64,000 nucleotides of DNA from Marinithermofilum abyssi (GTDB lineage Bacteria; Bacillota; Bacilli; Thermoactinomycetales; DSM-45169): assembly GCF_014641195.1 (NCBI RefSeq), contig NZ_BMHQ01000002.1:367865-431864 (forward strand), given 5' to 3'. Below are positions 16,423 to 25,525 of the stretch, piece after piece. How positions within the stretch are numbered: the first letter of the stretch is position 1; the number at the start of each line of letters is the position of its first letter. The notes below the pieces were generated by a model. It was not told the DNA's origin, ran no database searches, and saw only the letters and a program-made list of their open reading frames with translations. The position numbers and the translations under genes were made by a program.

Positions 16423-16995
16423 TTACCGTTGGCGAGGACCTTTCCAGACAAAAGGCGACTCGAACCCTCGCCGCCACCGCTTCCAATCCTCTCGATACCG
16501 ATACAGGATCAGGGTGCCTACCGGGAGCACGACGATGAGCAGATACAGCTTCGGGAAAAAGAAAAGAGCAGCGACCATCACAGTCACCACTGCGGCCATG
16601 GTGGAAAACGACAGGTAGCGGGTCAAGACCAAACATATGCCGTAAGCCGCCAACCCTACCACAATCAACAGCGGCGACAAGACCACCAAGGTACCTGCTG
16701 CTACCGCCGCTCCTTTCCCTCCGCGAAAACCCGGAAATACCGGTGCCACTTGGCCAAGAACCACCGCGATGGAAGCCGCTACTGCTCCCGACCACCCGCC
16801 TGCCAACAGACCCAGTCCGGCCGCTGTCATCCCCTTCCCCGTTTCTACTGCCAGCCACCATAAGGCATCCTGTATCTGTGACGCAAAAAAAACCGCACCG
16901 CGGGCAGAGGGCCCCCTCCATCCCTTCCCTTTGATGAACAGCGCCGTCGGCAACGTACCGATAATGTATGAACCCGCCACAACCAACCAGAGCAT
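16423..16995 (-). CDS. Diverged PlsY-like membrane acyltransferase family protein
   Basis: A 190-residue membrane protein with about five hydrophobic segments. It matches the acyl-phosphate:glycerol-3-phosphate acyltransferase PlsY at the N-terminal SYIIGTLPTALFI, at the second motif GQVAPVFPGFRGGKGAAVAAG and at the C-terminal LYRYREDWKRW. The first catalytic motif of PlsY (GSGNIGATN) is missing: the corresponding region reads KGWRGPSARGAVFFASQ. Canonical activity is therefore doubtful; it may be a paralog with another role. AAGGAGG lies upstream of ATG 16995. The YkvI-like gene ends 18 bases before it on the same strand. Confidence 0.75.
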   Translation of the reverse strand: MLWLVVAGSYIIGTLPTALFIKGKGWRGPSARGAVFFASQIQDALWWLAVETGKGMTAAGLGLLAGGWSGAVAASIAVVLGQVAPVFPGFRGGKGAAVAAGTLVVLSPLLIVVGLAAYGICLVLTRYLSFSTMAAVVTVMVAALFFFPKLYLLIVVLPVGTLILYRYREDWKRWRRGFESPFVWKGPRQR

Positions 16996-17013
16996 CGACG
17001 ACGCCTCCTTTTG

Positions 17014-18060
17014 TCAGTAAGAAGGATATCTTTTCACCATGAGCAGCATCAGAACAATCAGTCCGCAGTAGCCGAAGAAGGGGTAGACAGCCCCGACGAA
17101 GACCGGAAACCCGATTAAAGAGCAGAGATACCCCAAGATAAATATCGCTGCCATCAGCGTATTGATACGCAAAGGAATCCACTGTTCCAGATTGGCGGCC
17201 AATCCGTACACATTGCCGATCAAGGTGGTAAAAATCTCTCCCCACATCACGGCGAGAAAGAAATATTTCATCCCTTCGCCCAACGTGGCGATCACCAAAG
17301 CGATAGGAATTTCCAATTGAAAGATCTGCGGACTTTTCAAGGCGAGGGCAAAGTTGCTGGCCAACAGCATGATCCCTAATCCCGCACCGCCTAACCAGCC
17401 TCCGATTCGGAGGGTTTTCTCATCCTGGATCTCTCCACCCATGGGAACCAACACCGCTTGGGACATCGCCAAGTTGAACGCCACATATGTAACGGCAGAC
17501 ATTACCCAGTGCCCTTTATCCGTATGGGGGGCCATCGATAAAAACCCTTCTACACCGCCTCCTTGAAAACCCTGAACCCCGACCAAAACGGTAAAGATAA
17601 ACATGAGGGGCACAACCAGCGCATTGACAGACAGGATGCCTTCCATCCCCCGCATAATGACCAAAAAAGCGATCAATGATGTCACAAGCACACCAAAATG
17701 AAAGGAAAGGCCCATTTGTTCGCGGAACAGCGCACCGGTCCCCGACATCATGGCTGTCGTAACACCAAACAATACCAGCCCGACAAACACATTCATCCAA
17801 CGGCCCCATCTGTTTCCGAACAAATAGAGATTAAACTCCTCATAGGAATGGGCGCGCAATCGAGCCCCCATCACCATCATTCGTGTTCCCAACCAGGAAA
17901 ACAGCAAGGTGACCGCTAGAATCGCCCACACCCCGCCCAATCCATAAACCGTGAAAAATTGCATGATTTCCTGTCCCGACGCAAATCCTGCACCCACCAC
18001 CGTACCGATGTAGGCAAATCCAATCCTTGCCGCAGCAAACCAACGTTCATGGAGTACCAC
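17014..18060 (-). CDS. YkvI-type membrane protein (APC-superfamily transporter-like)
   Basis: The 348-residue protein has about ten hydrophobic segments. Its start, FAYIGTVVGAGFASGQEIMQFF, is the signature of the YkvI family, related to amino-acid transporters of the LeuT/APC superfamily with an unwound glycine-rich first helix. The substrate is unknown. The start is GTG 18060 with GGGGGAGGGG upstream. The gene lies between the PBP pair and the PlsY-like gene, all on the minus strand; the terminator at 18139-18167 separates it from the PBP gene. Confidence 0.8.
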   Translation of the reverse strand: MVLHERWFAAARIGFAYIGTVVGAGFASGQEIMQFFTVYGLGGVWAILAVTLLFSWLGTRMMVMGARLRAHSYEEFNLYLFGNRWGRWMNVFVGLVLFGVTTAMMSGTGALFREQMGLSFHFGVLVTSLIAFLVIMRGMEGILSVNALVVPLMFIFTVLVGVQGFQGGGVEGFLSMAPHTDKGHWVMSAVTYVAFNLAMSQAVLVPMGGEIQDEKTLRIGGWLGGAGLGIMLLASNFALALKSPQIFQLEIPIALVIATLGEGMKYFFLAVMWGEIFTTLIGNVYGLAANLEQWIPLRINTLMAAIFILGYLCSLIGFPVFVGAVYPFFGYCGLIVLMLLMVKRYPSY

Positions 18061-18136
18061 CGTGACCCCTCCCCCGGCAAACTCGTCCCGTTAAGACTAG
18101 TTTATGGGGGAAAAGCCGGGTTAGAACCCGCACAGA

Positions 18137-18168
18137 AAAAGGCTTGCCGCATTTGCAGCAAGCCTGGC
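18137..18168 (-). terminator. Terminator of the first PBP gene
   Basis: Minus strand AGGCTTGCTGC and GCGGCAAGCCT pair, followed by TTTTTCT. Confidence 0.85.
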
Positions 18169-18221
18169 TTGGTACTGCTATCACAAAGATACCCTCAATC
18201 GCTTTTCCACCGTAGCTTCCT

Positions 18222-20720
18222 CTACTCTCTCTCCGGTTGGTCCCCCCCTTCGGATCCTTGCTGTTCGCCCTCCCCTCCTGTTTGATCTCCGCCTGCTTCT
18301 TCTCTGCCCGGAGGCGGCATAATATCCAATCCGGGACGCTGATCACCGCCCGGTCCTTCCTGGCCTCCCCCGGGTTCACCCGGCTGATCTCCTTGTTGAT
18401 CCCCCTGTTCGTTTCCGGGCGGCTTTTCCGGCGGGGGAGGCTGGATCGTCACTTTTAACGTATTGGAGGGTTGGGCTTCCTCGTTTGTTACCGTATCGAT
18501 GGCAATGACGCGATAATAGTAGGTTTTGGGTTTGCCGCTGCCAAATATATCATCCAGGGGATCTCCTGTTTCCGGCTGCGGGAACACGATGTCCCTGTCT
18601 TCATATCCCCCTTCCGGCGTCTGTGACAAGAGAGACCAGGAAGCACCGTCTTCCGACCGTTCCACCCGGTAGATGACCCGATCCGAGTAATCATTCCAGT
18701 TCAGCCGGATGGATTTTGCCGCTTCATCCACCTCCCCGTTCAGTTCTACCGGCTTCAGCTCAAAAGGCGGCTCCGGCTCTTTGACTCCCGGGTTGGTGAA
18801 CCGGCTGACAGGTGTATCCCGGAGCGTCTGCCACATGACCCGTCGAAAAATCTTGGCAGGGTATTCCCCTCCCGACAACTCCACCTTCCCGTCCTCTTTG
18901 TTGTATACCATCGCGGCCATTACATACTCCCGGGTATATCCGACAAACCAAGCCTCTTGGCTGTCCTGGGTGGTTCCCGTTTTCCCCGCTACATCCCGCC
19001 CGTCCGGCAACCGGGCCGAGGTTCCGGTACCGTTTTGGACATTGTACCGAAGCATGCGAGTCATATAATAAGCAGTTTTGGGGCTGAAATTCTCCCGGCG
19101 CTCAACTTCTTGCAGGGGATCGACCGGTTCCTCCTTAAACTGGATGCGATTAATCGCATGGGCCGATGTCCATTTGCCGTTATTGGCAAAAGGCGTGTAT
19201 GCCTGCGCCATTTGTACCGTATCGACCCCTTTGGTCAACCCGCCCAAAGCCATTGCAGCATACGAGTGTTTGTCCTTTTCCTCAAGCGGAATTCCCGCTT
19301 GTTCCGCATATCGCACAGCGATATCCAAACCGACTTCATTTTTCAACAGCCATGCCGTTGCGACATTGAGCGATTTGGCGATCGCTTCCTTCATGGGTAC
19401 TTTGCCGTAATAGCGCTTTTGAAAGTTTTCCGGCTTCCAACTGTCGACATGAAAGCCCGGGGGATCCTGGATGTCGGAGTATTCGTCAAATCCTTTTTCC
19501 TCGACGGCAGGAGCATAAACCGATACCGGTTTGATCGAAGAACCCGGTTGTTTGGGTTCCAGGGAACGGAGAAGGTAGCCCCGGCCCAAATACTCCCTCC
19601 CTCCGGCGATGGCAGCAATCCCTCCCGTTTGCGGGTTCACCATCGTAGCCCCGCCGTCCAACTGCTTATGGTTTTGAAAAAGGGAGTCGTCCTTGATCGC
19701 CTTATCCATCGCCCGTTGCGCCTTGGGCACCAGCTGGGTGTAGATTTGATAACCGCCGGTTGCGAGCTCCGTCTCCGACAGACCGAAGCGCTTCTCCGCT
19801 TCCAGCATGACATAGTGCTTGTAGGCCTGATATTGATCCTTTTGGATATATTTTTTGAGATACGATCGATTTACACCCAAATCCATCTGTTGATAGCGCT
19901 TTTTTTCCTCTTGTGTGATCAGGCGTTGTTGGGCCATCACTTCCAACACCACATTGCGCCGCTCTTTAGCCTGCCCCGGATTTCGGTAAGGATCATAAGC
20001 AGAAGGCGCCTTCGGGATACCGGCCAACAGCGCCACTTCATGAGGCTCCAGCTCATCCTTGCTGATGTCTTTATCAAAGTAGATTTTGGCTGCCATTTTG
20101 ATACCTTGTACATCATTTCCGAAGTAGATGTAATTTAAATAGGCTTGTAATATCTGCTGTTTGGTGTAATTGCGCTCCAGATTCCAAGCTACAAACACTT
20201 CCTTGATTTTGCGTGTATAGGTTTTTGCACTGTTCTCCAAGATGATGTTTCGGGCCACCTGCATCGTAACGGTGCCTGCACCCTCCGCTTTTTTTCGCTC
20301 CATCAGATTGGTAAACAAAGCCCGGGCTACCCCGCGGTAATCCACTCCGTGGTGCTGGTAAAAACGACGGTCTTCCACCGCAATGAAGGCATCCTCTAAC
20401 AACTTGCGGGATTTGACCTGCTTCAGGGGAATATATTCTCTCTGACCCGACCCCAACTGAGCCACAGGCTTTCCTTTTACGTCATAAATAGTGGAAGCAA
20501 ACTGGATCTCGTCCATCCGATCCAGCGGCATCGATTTGGCGGACAGCATCACCGCCGAACAGCCGCCCACCACCAGCAGCACCGTAGTCAACACAACCAA
20601 CACAAACCACTTTTTCGTGAAAAAACGCCTGCCGCCGTTGCCGAACCGATCTTTGCGCGAGCCGTAAATTTCTTGTCGGGAAACCGGGTTGCCATCGCCG
20701 TTTTTCTGAAAATCATCCAT
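18222..20720 (-). CDS. Class A penicillin-binding protein (glycosyltransferase/transpeptidase), copy 1
   Basis: From ATG 20720 the protein has 832 residues; TTG 20735 would add five. Order of parts: a basic cytoplasmic tail, one membrane helix ending in VVGGCSAV, the GT51 domain (EDRRFYQHHGVDYRG, then TVTMQVARN), and the transpeptidase with SSIK, SLN and KTGTT. A fibronectin type III-like domain (IRLNWNDYSDRVIYRVERSEDG) and a Gly/Gln/Pro/Glu-rich tail follow. It polymerises and cross-links peptidoglycan at the outer membrane face. It resembles the next gene throughout, so the pair arose by duplication. Each gene has its own terminator. Confidence 0.93.
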   Translation of the reverse strand: MDDFQKNGDGNPVSRQEIYGSRKDRFGNGGRRFFTKKWFVLVVLTTVLLVVGGCSAVMLSAKSMPLDRMDEIQFASTIYDVKGKPVAQLGSGQREYIPLKQVKSRKLLEDAFIAVEDRRFYQHHGVDYRGVARALFTNLMERKKAEGAGTVTMQVARNIILENSAKTYTRKIKEVFVAWNLERNYTKQQILQAYLNYIYFGNDVQGIKMAAKIYFDKDISKDELEPHEVALLAGIPKAPSAYDPYRNPGQAKERRNVVLEVMAQQRLITQEEKKRYQQMDLGVNRSYLKKYIQKDQYQAYKHYVMLEAEKRFGLSETELATGGYQIYTQLVPKAQRAMDKAIKDDSLFQNHKQLDGGATMVNPQTGGIAAIAGGREYLGRGYLLRSLEPKQPGSSIKPVSVYAPAVEEKGFDEYSDIQDPPGFHVDSWKPENFQKRYYGKVPMKEAIAKSLNVATAWLLKNEVGLDIAVRYAEQAGIPLEEKDKHSYAAMALGGLTKGVDTVQMAQAYTPFANNGKWTSAHAINRIQFKEEPVDPLQEVERRENFSPKTAYYMTRMLRYNVQNGTGTSARLPDGRDVAGKTGTTQDSQEAWFVGYTREYVMAAMVYNKEDGKVELSGGEYPAKIFRRVMWQTLRDTPVSRFTNPGVKEPEPPFELKPVELNGEVDEAAKSIRLNWNDYSDRVIYRVERSEDGASWSLLSQTPEGGYEDRDIVFPQPETGDPLDDIFGSGKPKTYYYRVIAIDTVTNEEAQPSNTLKVTIQPPPPEKPPGNEQGDQQGDQPGEPGGGQEGPGGDQRPGLDIMPPPGREEAGGDQTGGEGEQQGSEGGDQPERE

Positions 20721-20879
20721 CCTCTTAACCCCCAACCTAAGGTTTCCTTTTGTACTTGCCCTCTGATAAACACAAAATCGTATTTTCTATCTATTTCTTA
20801 AAATATATGGGAAATGTTCGATTTATTTATATACTACTGAATTTTATCGGAAAAGCCAACAACTTCCGTATGAGGATAA

Positions 20880-20909
20880 AAAAAGAGACCGGCAAATTGC
20901 CGGTCTCTT
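20880..20909 (-). terminator. Terminator of the second PBP gene
   Basis: Minus strand AAGAGACCGGCAATTTGCCGGTCTCTTTTTTTATC: a perfect stem AGAGACCGGC / GCCGGTCTCT with a T tract. Confidence 0.9.
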
Positions 20910-20924
20910 GTACGATGTGGAGGA

Positions 20925-23477
20925 TTAGAAGAAGCCTCCGTCATCCTGTTGTTGTCCATCGGGCGGTGGCGGCGTTTGATCCCCACCTTGCTGCTGTTGA
21001 TCGCCGGAATCTTGTTCACCGCCCTGTTGTTGGTCACCGCCGCCAAGGAAACCGCCGGGATCTTGCTGCTCACCCTGATCGGTGTTTCCTTTTTTATCGT
21101 CGGGCTTATCGCCTTGATCCTGACCCGGTTGCGGCTGCTGCGGCTGAATGGCCACTTGGGCCACATTGCCCGGATCGGCTTCTTTCTTCTCGCCGCCTTT
21201 GGCTTGGGTATCAATGGCGACAATTCGGTAATAGTAAGTCTTCGGTTCCGCCGGCTGATCCCCGCCGAAGAATCCGCCACCGGCATCCGGCATTTGAATA
21301 CCCTTATCGGAGAAGGTACCTTCGGTGGTTTCACCGATGGGCTGCCAGTTGGACTGGTCTTCGGAGCGCTCCACCCGATATTTCAGGCGGTCAGAGTAAT
21401 CGCCCCACTGCAAAGTCACCTGCTTGCCGGCCTGATCGAAGGAAGCTTGCAAGTCTCCGACCGGCTTCAGCTCAAACGGCGGTTGCGGTTCCGGTACACC
21501 CGGGTTTTGGAAGTCTTTCGGCGGAATGCCTGCCAGTGTCTCTTCCATCACTTGCTTAAAGATTTGTGCCGGGTAACCGCCGCCGGTCAGTTCCACCTCT
21601 TCGCCGCCTTGGTTAAACACCGTCACCGCCGTCACATAGTCCGGGGTGTAGCCGACAAACCATGCTTCCTTGCTGTTCTGGGTAGTACCGGTTTTCCCGG
21701 CCAACGGCCGCCCGTCGTTCAGTTTGGCATAAATCCCGGTACCGTCTTCCACAACATTGCGCAGCATGCGGTGAGTATACCAAGCCGCTTTTTTCGTATA
21801 GACCCGTTTCTTTTGGTTGTAATCCATGCCGTCTTTGGGCTCGAGAATTTCTCCGTCCGGCTTCACGATTTTCCGAATCACGTGAGCCGGTGCCACTTCC
21901 CCGGCATTGGGGAAAGCCGTATAGGCTTGTGCCATTTGTACGGTATCCACTCCGCGGGTCAAACCGCCCAGACCCAAGGCCGCATAGCTGCCTTTGTCTT
22001 TGGGGCCCAATTCCAAGCCGGCTTGGACGCCTTTTTTATACGCATAATCCAGCGTCACTACATTTTTCAAAAGCCAGATCGTGGAAGCGTTCAGAGACTT
22101 GGCCACCACTTCCTGCATCGGGATATCCCCGTGATACTCATTGTCATAGTTTTTCGGGGTCCACTGGCCGATGGTGATCTTCTTATCCGGAACCGTATAG
22201 TACTCGTTATAGTCGCCCCGTTCCACTGCCGGTGCAAACACCGTCAACGGTTTGATCGTGGAGCCCGGCTGATGATTTTCCGTCGCCCGCAGGGCATATC
22301 CAGGCAGATACTTTCGCCCGCCGCCCACAGCCGCGATCTCGCCGGTGTTCGGATCCACCATGGTCAGACCGGCATCCAGGTTTTCGTGCCCTTTGTAGAA
22401 GCGTTTATCCTTGATCGCTTTATCCACCGCTTCCTGGGCTTTTGTGTTTAAGCCGGTGTAGATTTTATAGCCGCCGCCGGCCAGTGTCTTATCGTCGATG
22501 CCAAAGCGCTTCTCCGCTTCCCGCTTGATCATCTCTTTATAAGCAGCGGAGCCATTTTGTTTCACGTACTTATTCAGGTTTTCCTTATCGACGCCCAGCG
22601 GCATCTTTTTGTATTTCTCCGCCTCTTCTTTGGTAATCAACGGTCGAATGGTACTGTCCGTCTGGGCCATCTTATCCAGCACCACATTGCGCCGGAACTT
22701 AGCTTTCTCCGGGTTGGTAAAGGGGTTGTATCCTTCCGGTGCCTTGGGCAGACCGGCCAACAGTGCAATCTCCTGGGGTTCCAGCTTGTCCTTGGTGATG
22801 TCTTTGTTGAAGTATACCTTGGCGGCCATCTTCACTCCGGCCACATCGTTGCCCAGGTAGATATAGTTCAGATAGCTTTGCAGAATATCAGCTTTACTGT
22901 ACTTTTCCTCCAGATTCAGGGCCACAGCGATCTCGTTCAACTTCCGGGACATGGTTTTTTCCCGCTGTTGCAAGACCGCGTTCCGGGCCACCTGCATGGT
23001 GATCGTACTGGCCCCTTCCGCTTTCCCCATGGCGACGATGTTGCGGACAATCGCCCGGCCAAACCCTTTGTAGTCGATCCCGTTATGCTGGTAGAACCGC
23101 TCGTCCTCCACTTTGACAAAGGTGAGCGGCAGCAACGGGTTCTTTTTCTGCATCTCTTTCATGGTGATGGGTTCCCGGTTGACCGCCCCCAGCTTGATCG
23201 CCGGCTGGTTTTTATGGTCGTACACCTGAGTGGAATAATCCATCTTTTGAATTTGATCCAAAGAGTAAGTAGGCGCCGACATCAGCACGGCGGAGCATCC
23301 GCCCACGGCGAGCAGTATCGCCGTTACAAACACAAGCAATATCCATTTCCAGTTGAAGAAACGTTTCCAGTTTCCCTTTCCACCGTTCCCTTTTTTGCGA
23401 ACGATGGTGCGAGAGCTTCTGCCGTGGGCTCTCGCACGGGAAGGAAAGGACCCGTTTCCCCTTCGCAATTCGTCCAT
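20925..23477 (-). CDS. Class A penicillin-binding protein (glycosyltransferase/transpeptidase), copy 2
   Basis: This 850-residue paralog of the preceding PBP has a strongly basic cytoplasmic N-terminus rich in Arg, Lys and Gly (about 45 residues), a membrane helix ending in AVGGCSAV, the GT51 motifs EDERFYQHNGIDYKG and STITMQVARN, transpeptidase motifs STIK, SLN and KTGTT, then a fibronectin III-like domain (LKYRVERSEDQSNW). The tail of about 85 residues consists mainly of Gln, Gly, Asp and Pro, as expected for a flexible segment reaching into the cell wall. ATG 23477 is preceded by AGGGGG. Confidence 0.94.
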   Translation of the reverse strand: MDELRRGNGSFPSRARAHGRSSRTIVRKKGNGGKGNWKRFFNWKWILLVFVTAILLAVGGCSAVLMSAPTYSLDQIQKMDYSTQVYDHKNQPAIKLGAVNREPITMKEMQKKNPLLPLTFVKVEDERFYQHNGIDYKGFGRAIVRNIVAMGKAEGASTITMQVARNAVLQQREKTMSRKLNEIAVALNLEEKYSKADILQSYLNYIYLGNDVAGVKMAAKVYFNKDITKDKLEPQEIALLAGLPKAPEGYNPFTNPEKAKFRRNVVLDKMAQTDSTIRPLITKEEAEKYKKMPLGVDKENLNKYVKQNGSAAYKEMIKREAEKRFGIDDKTLAGGGYKIYTGLNTKAQEAVDKAIKDKRFYKGHENLDAGLTMVDPNTGEIAAVGGGRKYLPGYALRATENHQPGSTIKPLTVFAPAVERGDYNEYYTVPDKKITIGQWTPKNYDNEYHGDIPMQEVVAKSLNASTIWLLKNVVTLDYAYKKGVQAGLELGPKDKGSYAALGLGGLTRGVDTVQMAQAYTAFPNAGEVAPAHVIRKIVKPDGEILEPKDGMDYNQKKRVYTKKAAWYTHRMLRNVVEDGTGIYAKLNDGRPLAGKTGTTQNSKEAWFVGYTPDYVTAVTVFNQGGEEVELTGGGYPAQIFKQVMEETLAGIPPKDFQNPGVPEPQPPFELKPVGDLQASFDQAGKQVTLQWGDYSDRLKYRVERSEDQSNWQPIGETTEGTFSDKGIQMPDAGGGFFGGDQPAEPKTYYYRIVAIDTQAKGGEKKEADPGNVAQVAIQPQQPQPGQDQGDKPDDKKGNTDQGEQQDPGGFLGGGDQQQGGEQDSGDQQQQGGDQTPPPPDGQQQDDGGFF

Positions 23478-23720
23478 GATTTATAACCCCCTGATGCAAA
23501 GTACCTCGATCTGCCTGGCAACGGGACCAAGCATTCGCTGTGCTTGCACTGGTTTCCCTCTCTATTTCTCATTCACTTATCTGTCTACTTTACATACAAC
23601 CCTGCGTCTTGTCTATGACATTTTTATCCATGCCACCGGCATCACCGCTGCTTTTCGTCTTTTCAACTCCCTTGCTCTCAAATTTGTCGAATGTGGTATA
23701 TTGGGTACGAGGTGATCGAA

Positions 23721-23879
23721 ATGAACACAAAAGCGGCAGCGTTTGCTTGCCGGTTCACCGGGTTTGTCGGTTTGCTGGCATCCCTGCTCCTATGGAAACT
23801 GTATGGCATCGGCGGCTTGATCACCGGGTGCCTTTTATCCGGTTTTTGGTTTATTTTGGGATGGTACTATTCCAGATAA
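23721..23879 (+). CDS. Small membrane protein, 52 residues, unknown function
   Basis: GAGGTGAT lies 7 bases upstream of ATG 23721, which begins MNTKAAAFACRF. Two short hydrophobic segments (GFVGLLASLLLWKLYG and LITGCLLSGFWFILGWYYS) suggest a two-helix membrane protein. I do not recognise the family. It is divergent from the PBP pair and is followed by the hairpin at 23961-23994. The frame is open further upstream to 23691, but that start has no ribosome binding site. Confidence 0.6.
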   Translation: MNTKAAAFACRFTGFVGLLASLLLWKLYGIGGLITGCLLSGFWFILGWYYSR

Positions 23880-23960
23880 CCCGGAACCCGAACGGTGTTG
23901 AAATAACACCCTTACATTATAACGCAATTTTATCCTTATTTGTTGCGCCGATTACACAAT

Positions 23961-23996
23961 AGAACAACCGCCCTAACCGGCGCGGTTGTTCTTGTA
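23961..23996. terminator. Terminator between the small membrane protein and SDR genes
   Basis: GAACAACCGC and GCGGTTGTTC pair with a 10-base loop, followed by TTGT on the plus strand; on the minus strand TATTG follows. Probably serves both convergent genes. Confidence 0.65.
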
Positions 23997-24014
23997 CTTA
24001 TGGCCAAGCAGGCC

Positions 24015-24791
24015 CTATGACTTTTCATTCAGCGAAAAGAAACGGTTATCAAACCCTCCAGAAACTGGGATCACCGCGCCGGTGATAAAGTCGGAGTCGG
24101 GGTGTGCCAAAAACCGGATCACTCGAGCCAGATCCTCTCCGGTCCCCGGCCTGCCTACCGGATTGCGGGGGTCCTTTTTCCCCGTAGCGGCAGAAATGGG
24201 CGCTTCCTTATAGGGATGGCGAATATCTCCGGGACAGACCATATTGACAGTAATCCCGTTGGGGGCTTCTTCCCGCGCCAGTGTCCGAGTCAAGGACACC
24301 AGCCCTGCCTTGGCAGCCGCATAGGCGGAGTATCCCTCCCAAGCCGGCGCGTGTTCCACCTCGGTAAAACCAAAAGTAACGATGCGCCCCCACTTCTGCT
24401 TCCGCATCATGCGGACCGTTTCCTTCACACAGTAGAACACCCCGGACAGGTTGCCATCCACCATCTCCCGCCACTGTTCCTCGGTCAGATCCAGCAAGGG
24501 AATCCGCCGAAACAGAAACGGGCCGGCCGCACACACCAGCACATCCAAACGCCCCCATTCCCTGCGAATCCGGGCGGCGATGCTTCGTACATCTTCCCGT
24601 TGGCCGACATCGCCTTGCATCAACAATACCTGCCGGCCCAGGGCACGAATCTCCTCTGCCAATCGTTCTCCCGCTTCCCGACTCGACCGGTAGTTGAGCA
24701 CAAGATCGTAGCCATCGGCAGCCAGACCCTTGGCTATCATGACACCCAACCCCCGAATCCCTCCGGTTACCCAGGCCACCTTTGCCGTCAC
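24015..24791 (-). CDS. Short-chain dehydrogenase/reductase (SDR family)
   Basis: From GTG 24791 (AGGGGAGGG upstream) the protein has 258 residues, the classical SDR length. Visible are the cofactor motif TGGIRGLG (residues 9-16), a DxxG-like stretch GDVGQRED, CAAGPF in the place of the NNAG motif, the catalytic YAAAK and the later VCPGDIRHP. It is FabG-like in sequence, and an NAD(P)H-dependent oxidoreductase of unknown substrate. CAAGPF is a departure from NNAG that also occurs in other SDRs. The gene stands alone. Confidence 0.85.
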   Translation of the reverse strand: MTAKVAWVTGGIRGLGVMIAKGLAADGYDLVLNYRSSREAGERLAEEIRALGRQVLLMQGDVGQREDVRSIAARIRREWGRLDVLVCAAGPFLFRRIPLLDLTEEQWREMVDGNLSGVFYCVKETVRMMRKQKWGRIVTFGFTEVEHAPAWEGYSAYAAAKAGLVSLTRTLAREEAPNGITVNMVCPGDIRHPYKEAPISAATGKKDPRNPVGRPGTGEDLARVIRFLAHPDSDFITGAVIPVSGGFDNRFFSLNEKS

Positions 24792-24847
24792 CAAAGATCC
24801 CTCCCCTTTTTGCCACCCGTATTGTACCCGAGAGGCAGGCATGAAAA

Positions 24848-24881
24848 AACCCCTGTTTTGATAACAGGGACCGTTTGATTA
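24848..24881 (-). terminator. Terminator following repeat copy D
   Basis: Minus strand GTCCCTGTTATCAAAACAGGGG followed by TTTTTTC: stem CCCTGTT / AACAGGG. Confidence 0.75.
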
Positions 24882-24894
24882 CAAACTTTACCAT

Positions 24895-25040
24895 ACAAAA
24901 ACAGAGAGCCCTTCTACCCATCGCTCTCTTTCCGACGTCACAGACGGGACGCTGTCCACTCCAAAGTATAGCGTGACGGTGGAACGTAGCGACACGAATC
25001 ACGTCGAAATGCCCTGTGGGTGCGATGTCCCAAATTTAAC
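24895..25040 (-). repeat. Copy D of the dispersed 3'-UTR repeat
   Basis: Plus-strand positions 24909-24943 (CTTCTACCCATCGCTCTCTT) align with copy A at 37024-37055 (CTTTTACCCGTTGCTCCCTT), and GCTGTCCACTCC at 24951-24962 aligns with ACTGTCCACTCC of copy B (39345-39356) and ACTGTCCGCTCC of copy A (37066-37077). The copy begins directly downstream of the 87-residue membrane protein gene and leads into the terminator at 24848-24881. Confidence 0.55.
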
Positions 25041-25046
25041 AGGGAC

Positions 25047-25310
25047 TTATTCTGCCCATTCCTCAGTAGGTTCCAAAATCATTTTGGTTATCCACAACAA
25101 CAGGGATCCGGCCAGAGTGATACCCACCACGGTAAACCACAAGGGAAAAGGTTCCCATAAGGAAACGGCCAGCACGATCGCCGTCACACCGCCCAAGGCG
25201 ATAACGCTGAACAGCCGCCTCTTCGTCCACCAGGCCAAACCAGCGGACAGCAGCGTCAGTATCGTCATGGCTTGCCATTCCCAAAGAGAAGCTACCGACC
25301 AATCGACCAT
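25047..25310 (-). CDS. Small membrane protein, 87 residues, unknown function
   Basis: AAGGAGGAAGCGTGT precedes ATG 25310, giving MVDWSVASLWEWQAMTILTL at the start. Three hydrophobic segments are visible (residues about 13-30, 35-53 and 57-77) and an acidic C-terminus (MILEPTEEWAE). The longer frame to 25382 lacks a ribosome binding site. I do not recognise the family. Repeat copy D follows its stop codon. Confidence 0.65.
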   Translation of the reverse strand: MVDWSVASLWEWQAMTILTLLSAGLAWWTKRRLFSVIALGGVTAIVLAVSLWEPFPLWFTVVGITLAGSLLLWITKMILEPTEEWAE

Positions 25311-25525
25311 ACACGCTTCCTCCTTGCTTGTATATCCATTCCTATCTTTTCCACATCGTTCGGCAACATACTCCCTTGGCATACTGCGGTAAGCTTTTCG
25401 CTTTCCGAACGTTGCCTTCTCTTCATAACGTGGCTTTCCCAGATGCCAAGGAAAATCGGTACCGCCATCTCATCATTGTATGATCGATTGTGGTCGCTTT
25501 TCCCTTGTCAGCATTACCGGTACGA
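25311..25525. other. Intergenic stretch between the lipase and small membrane protein genes
   Basis: No gene, terminator or repeat that I can support. Confidence 0.4.
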
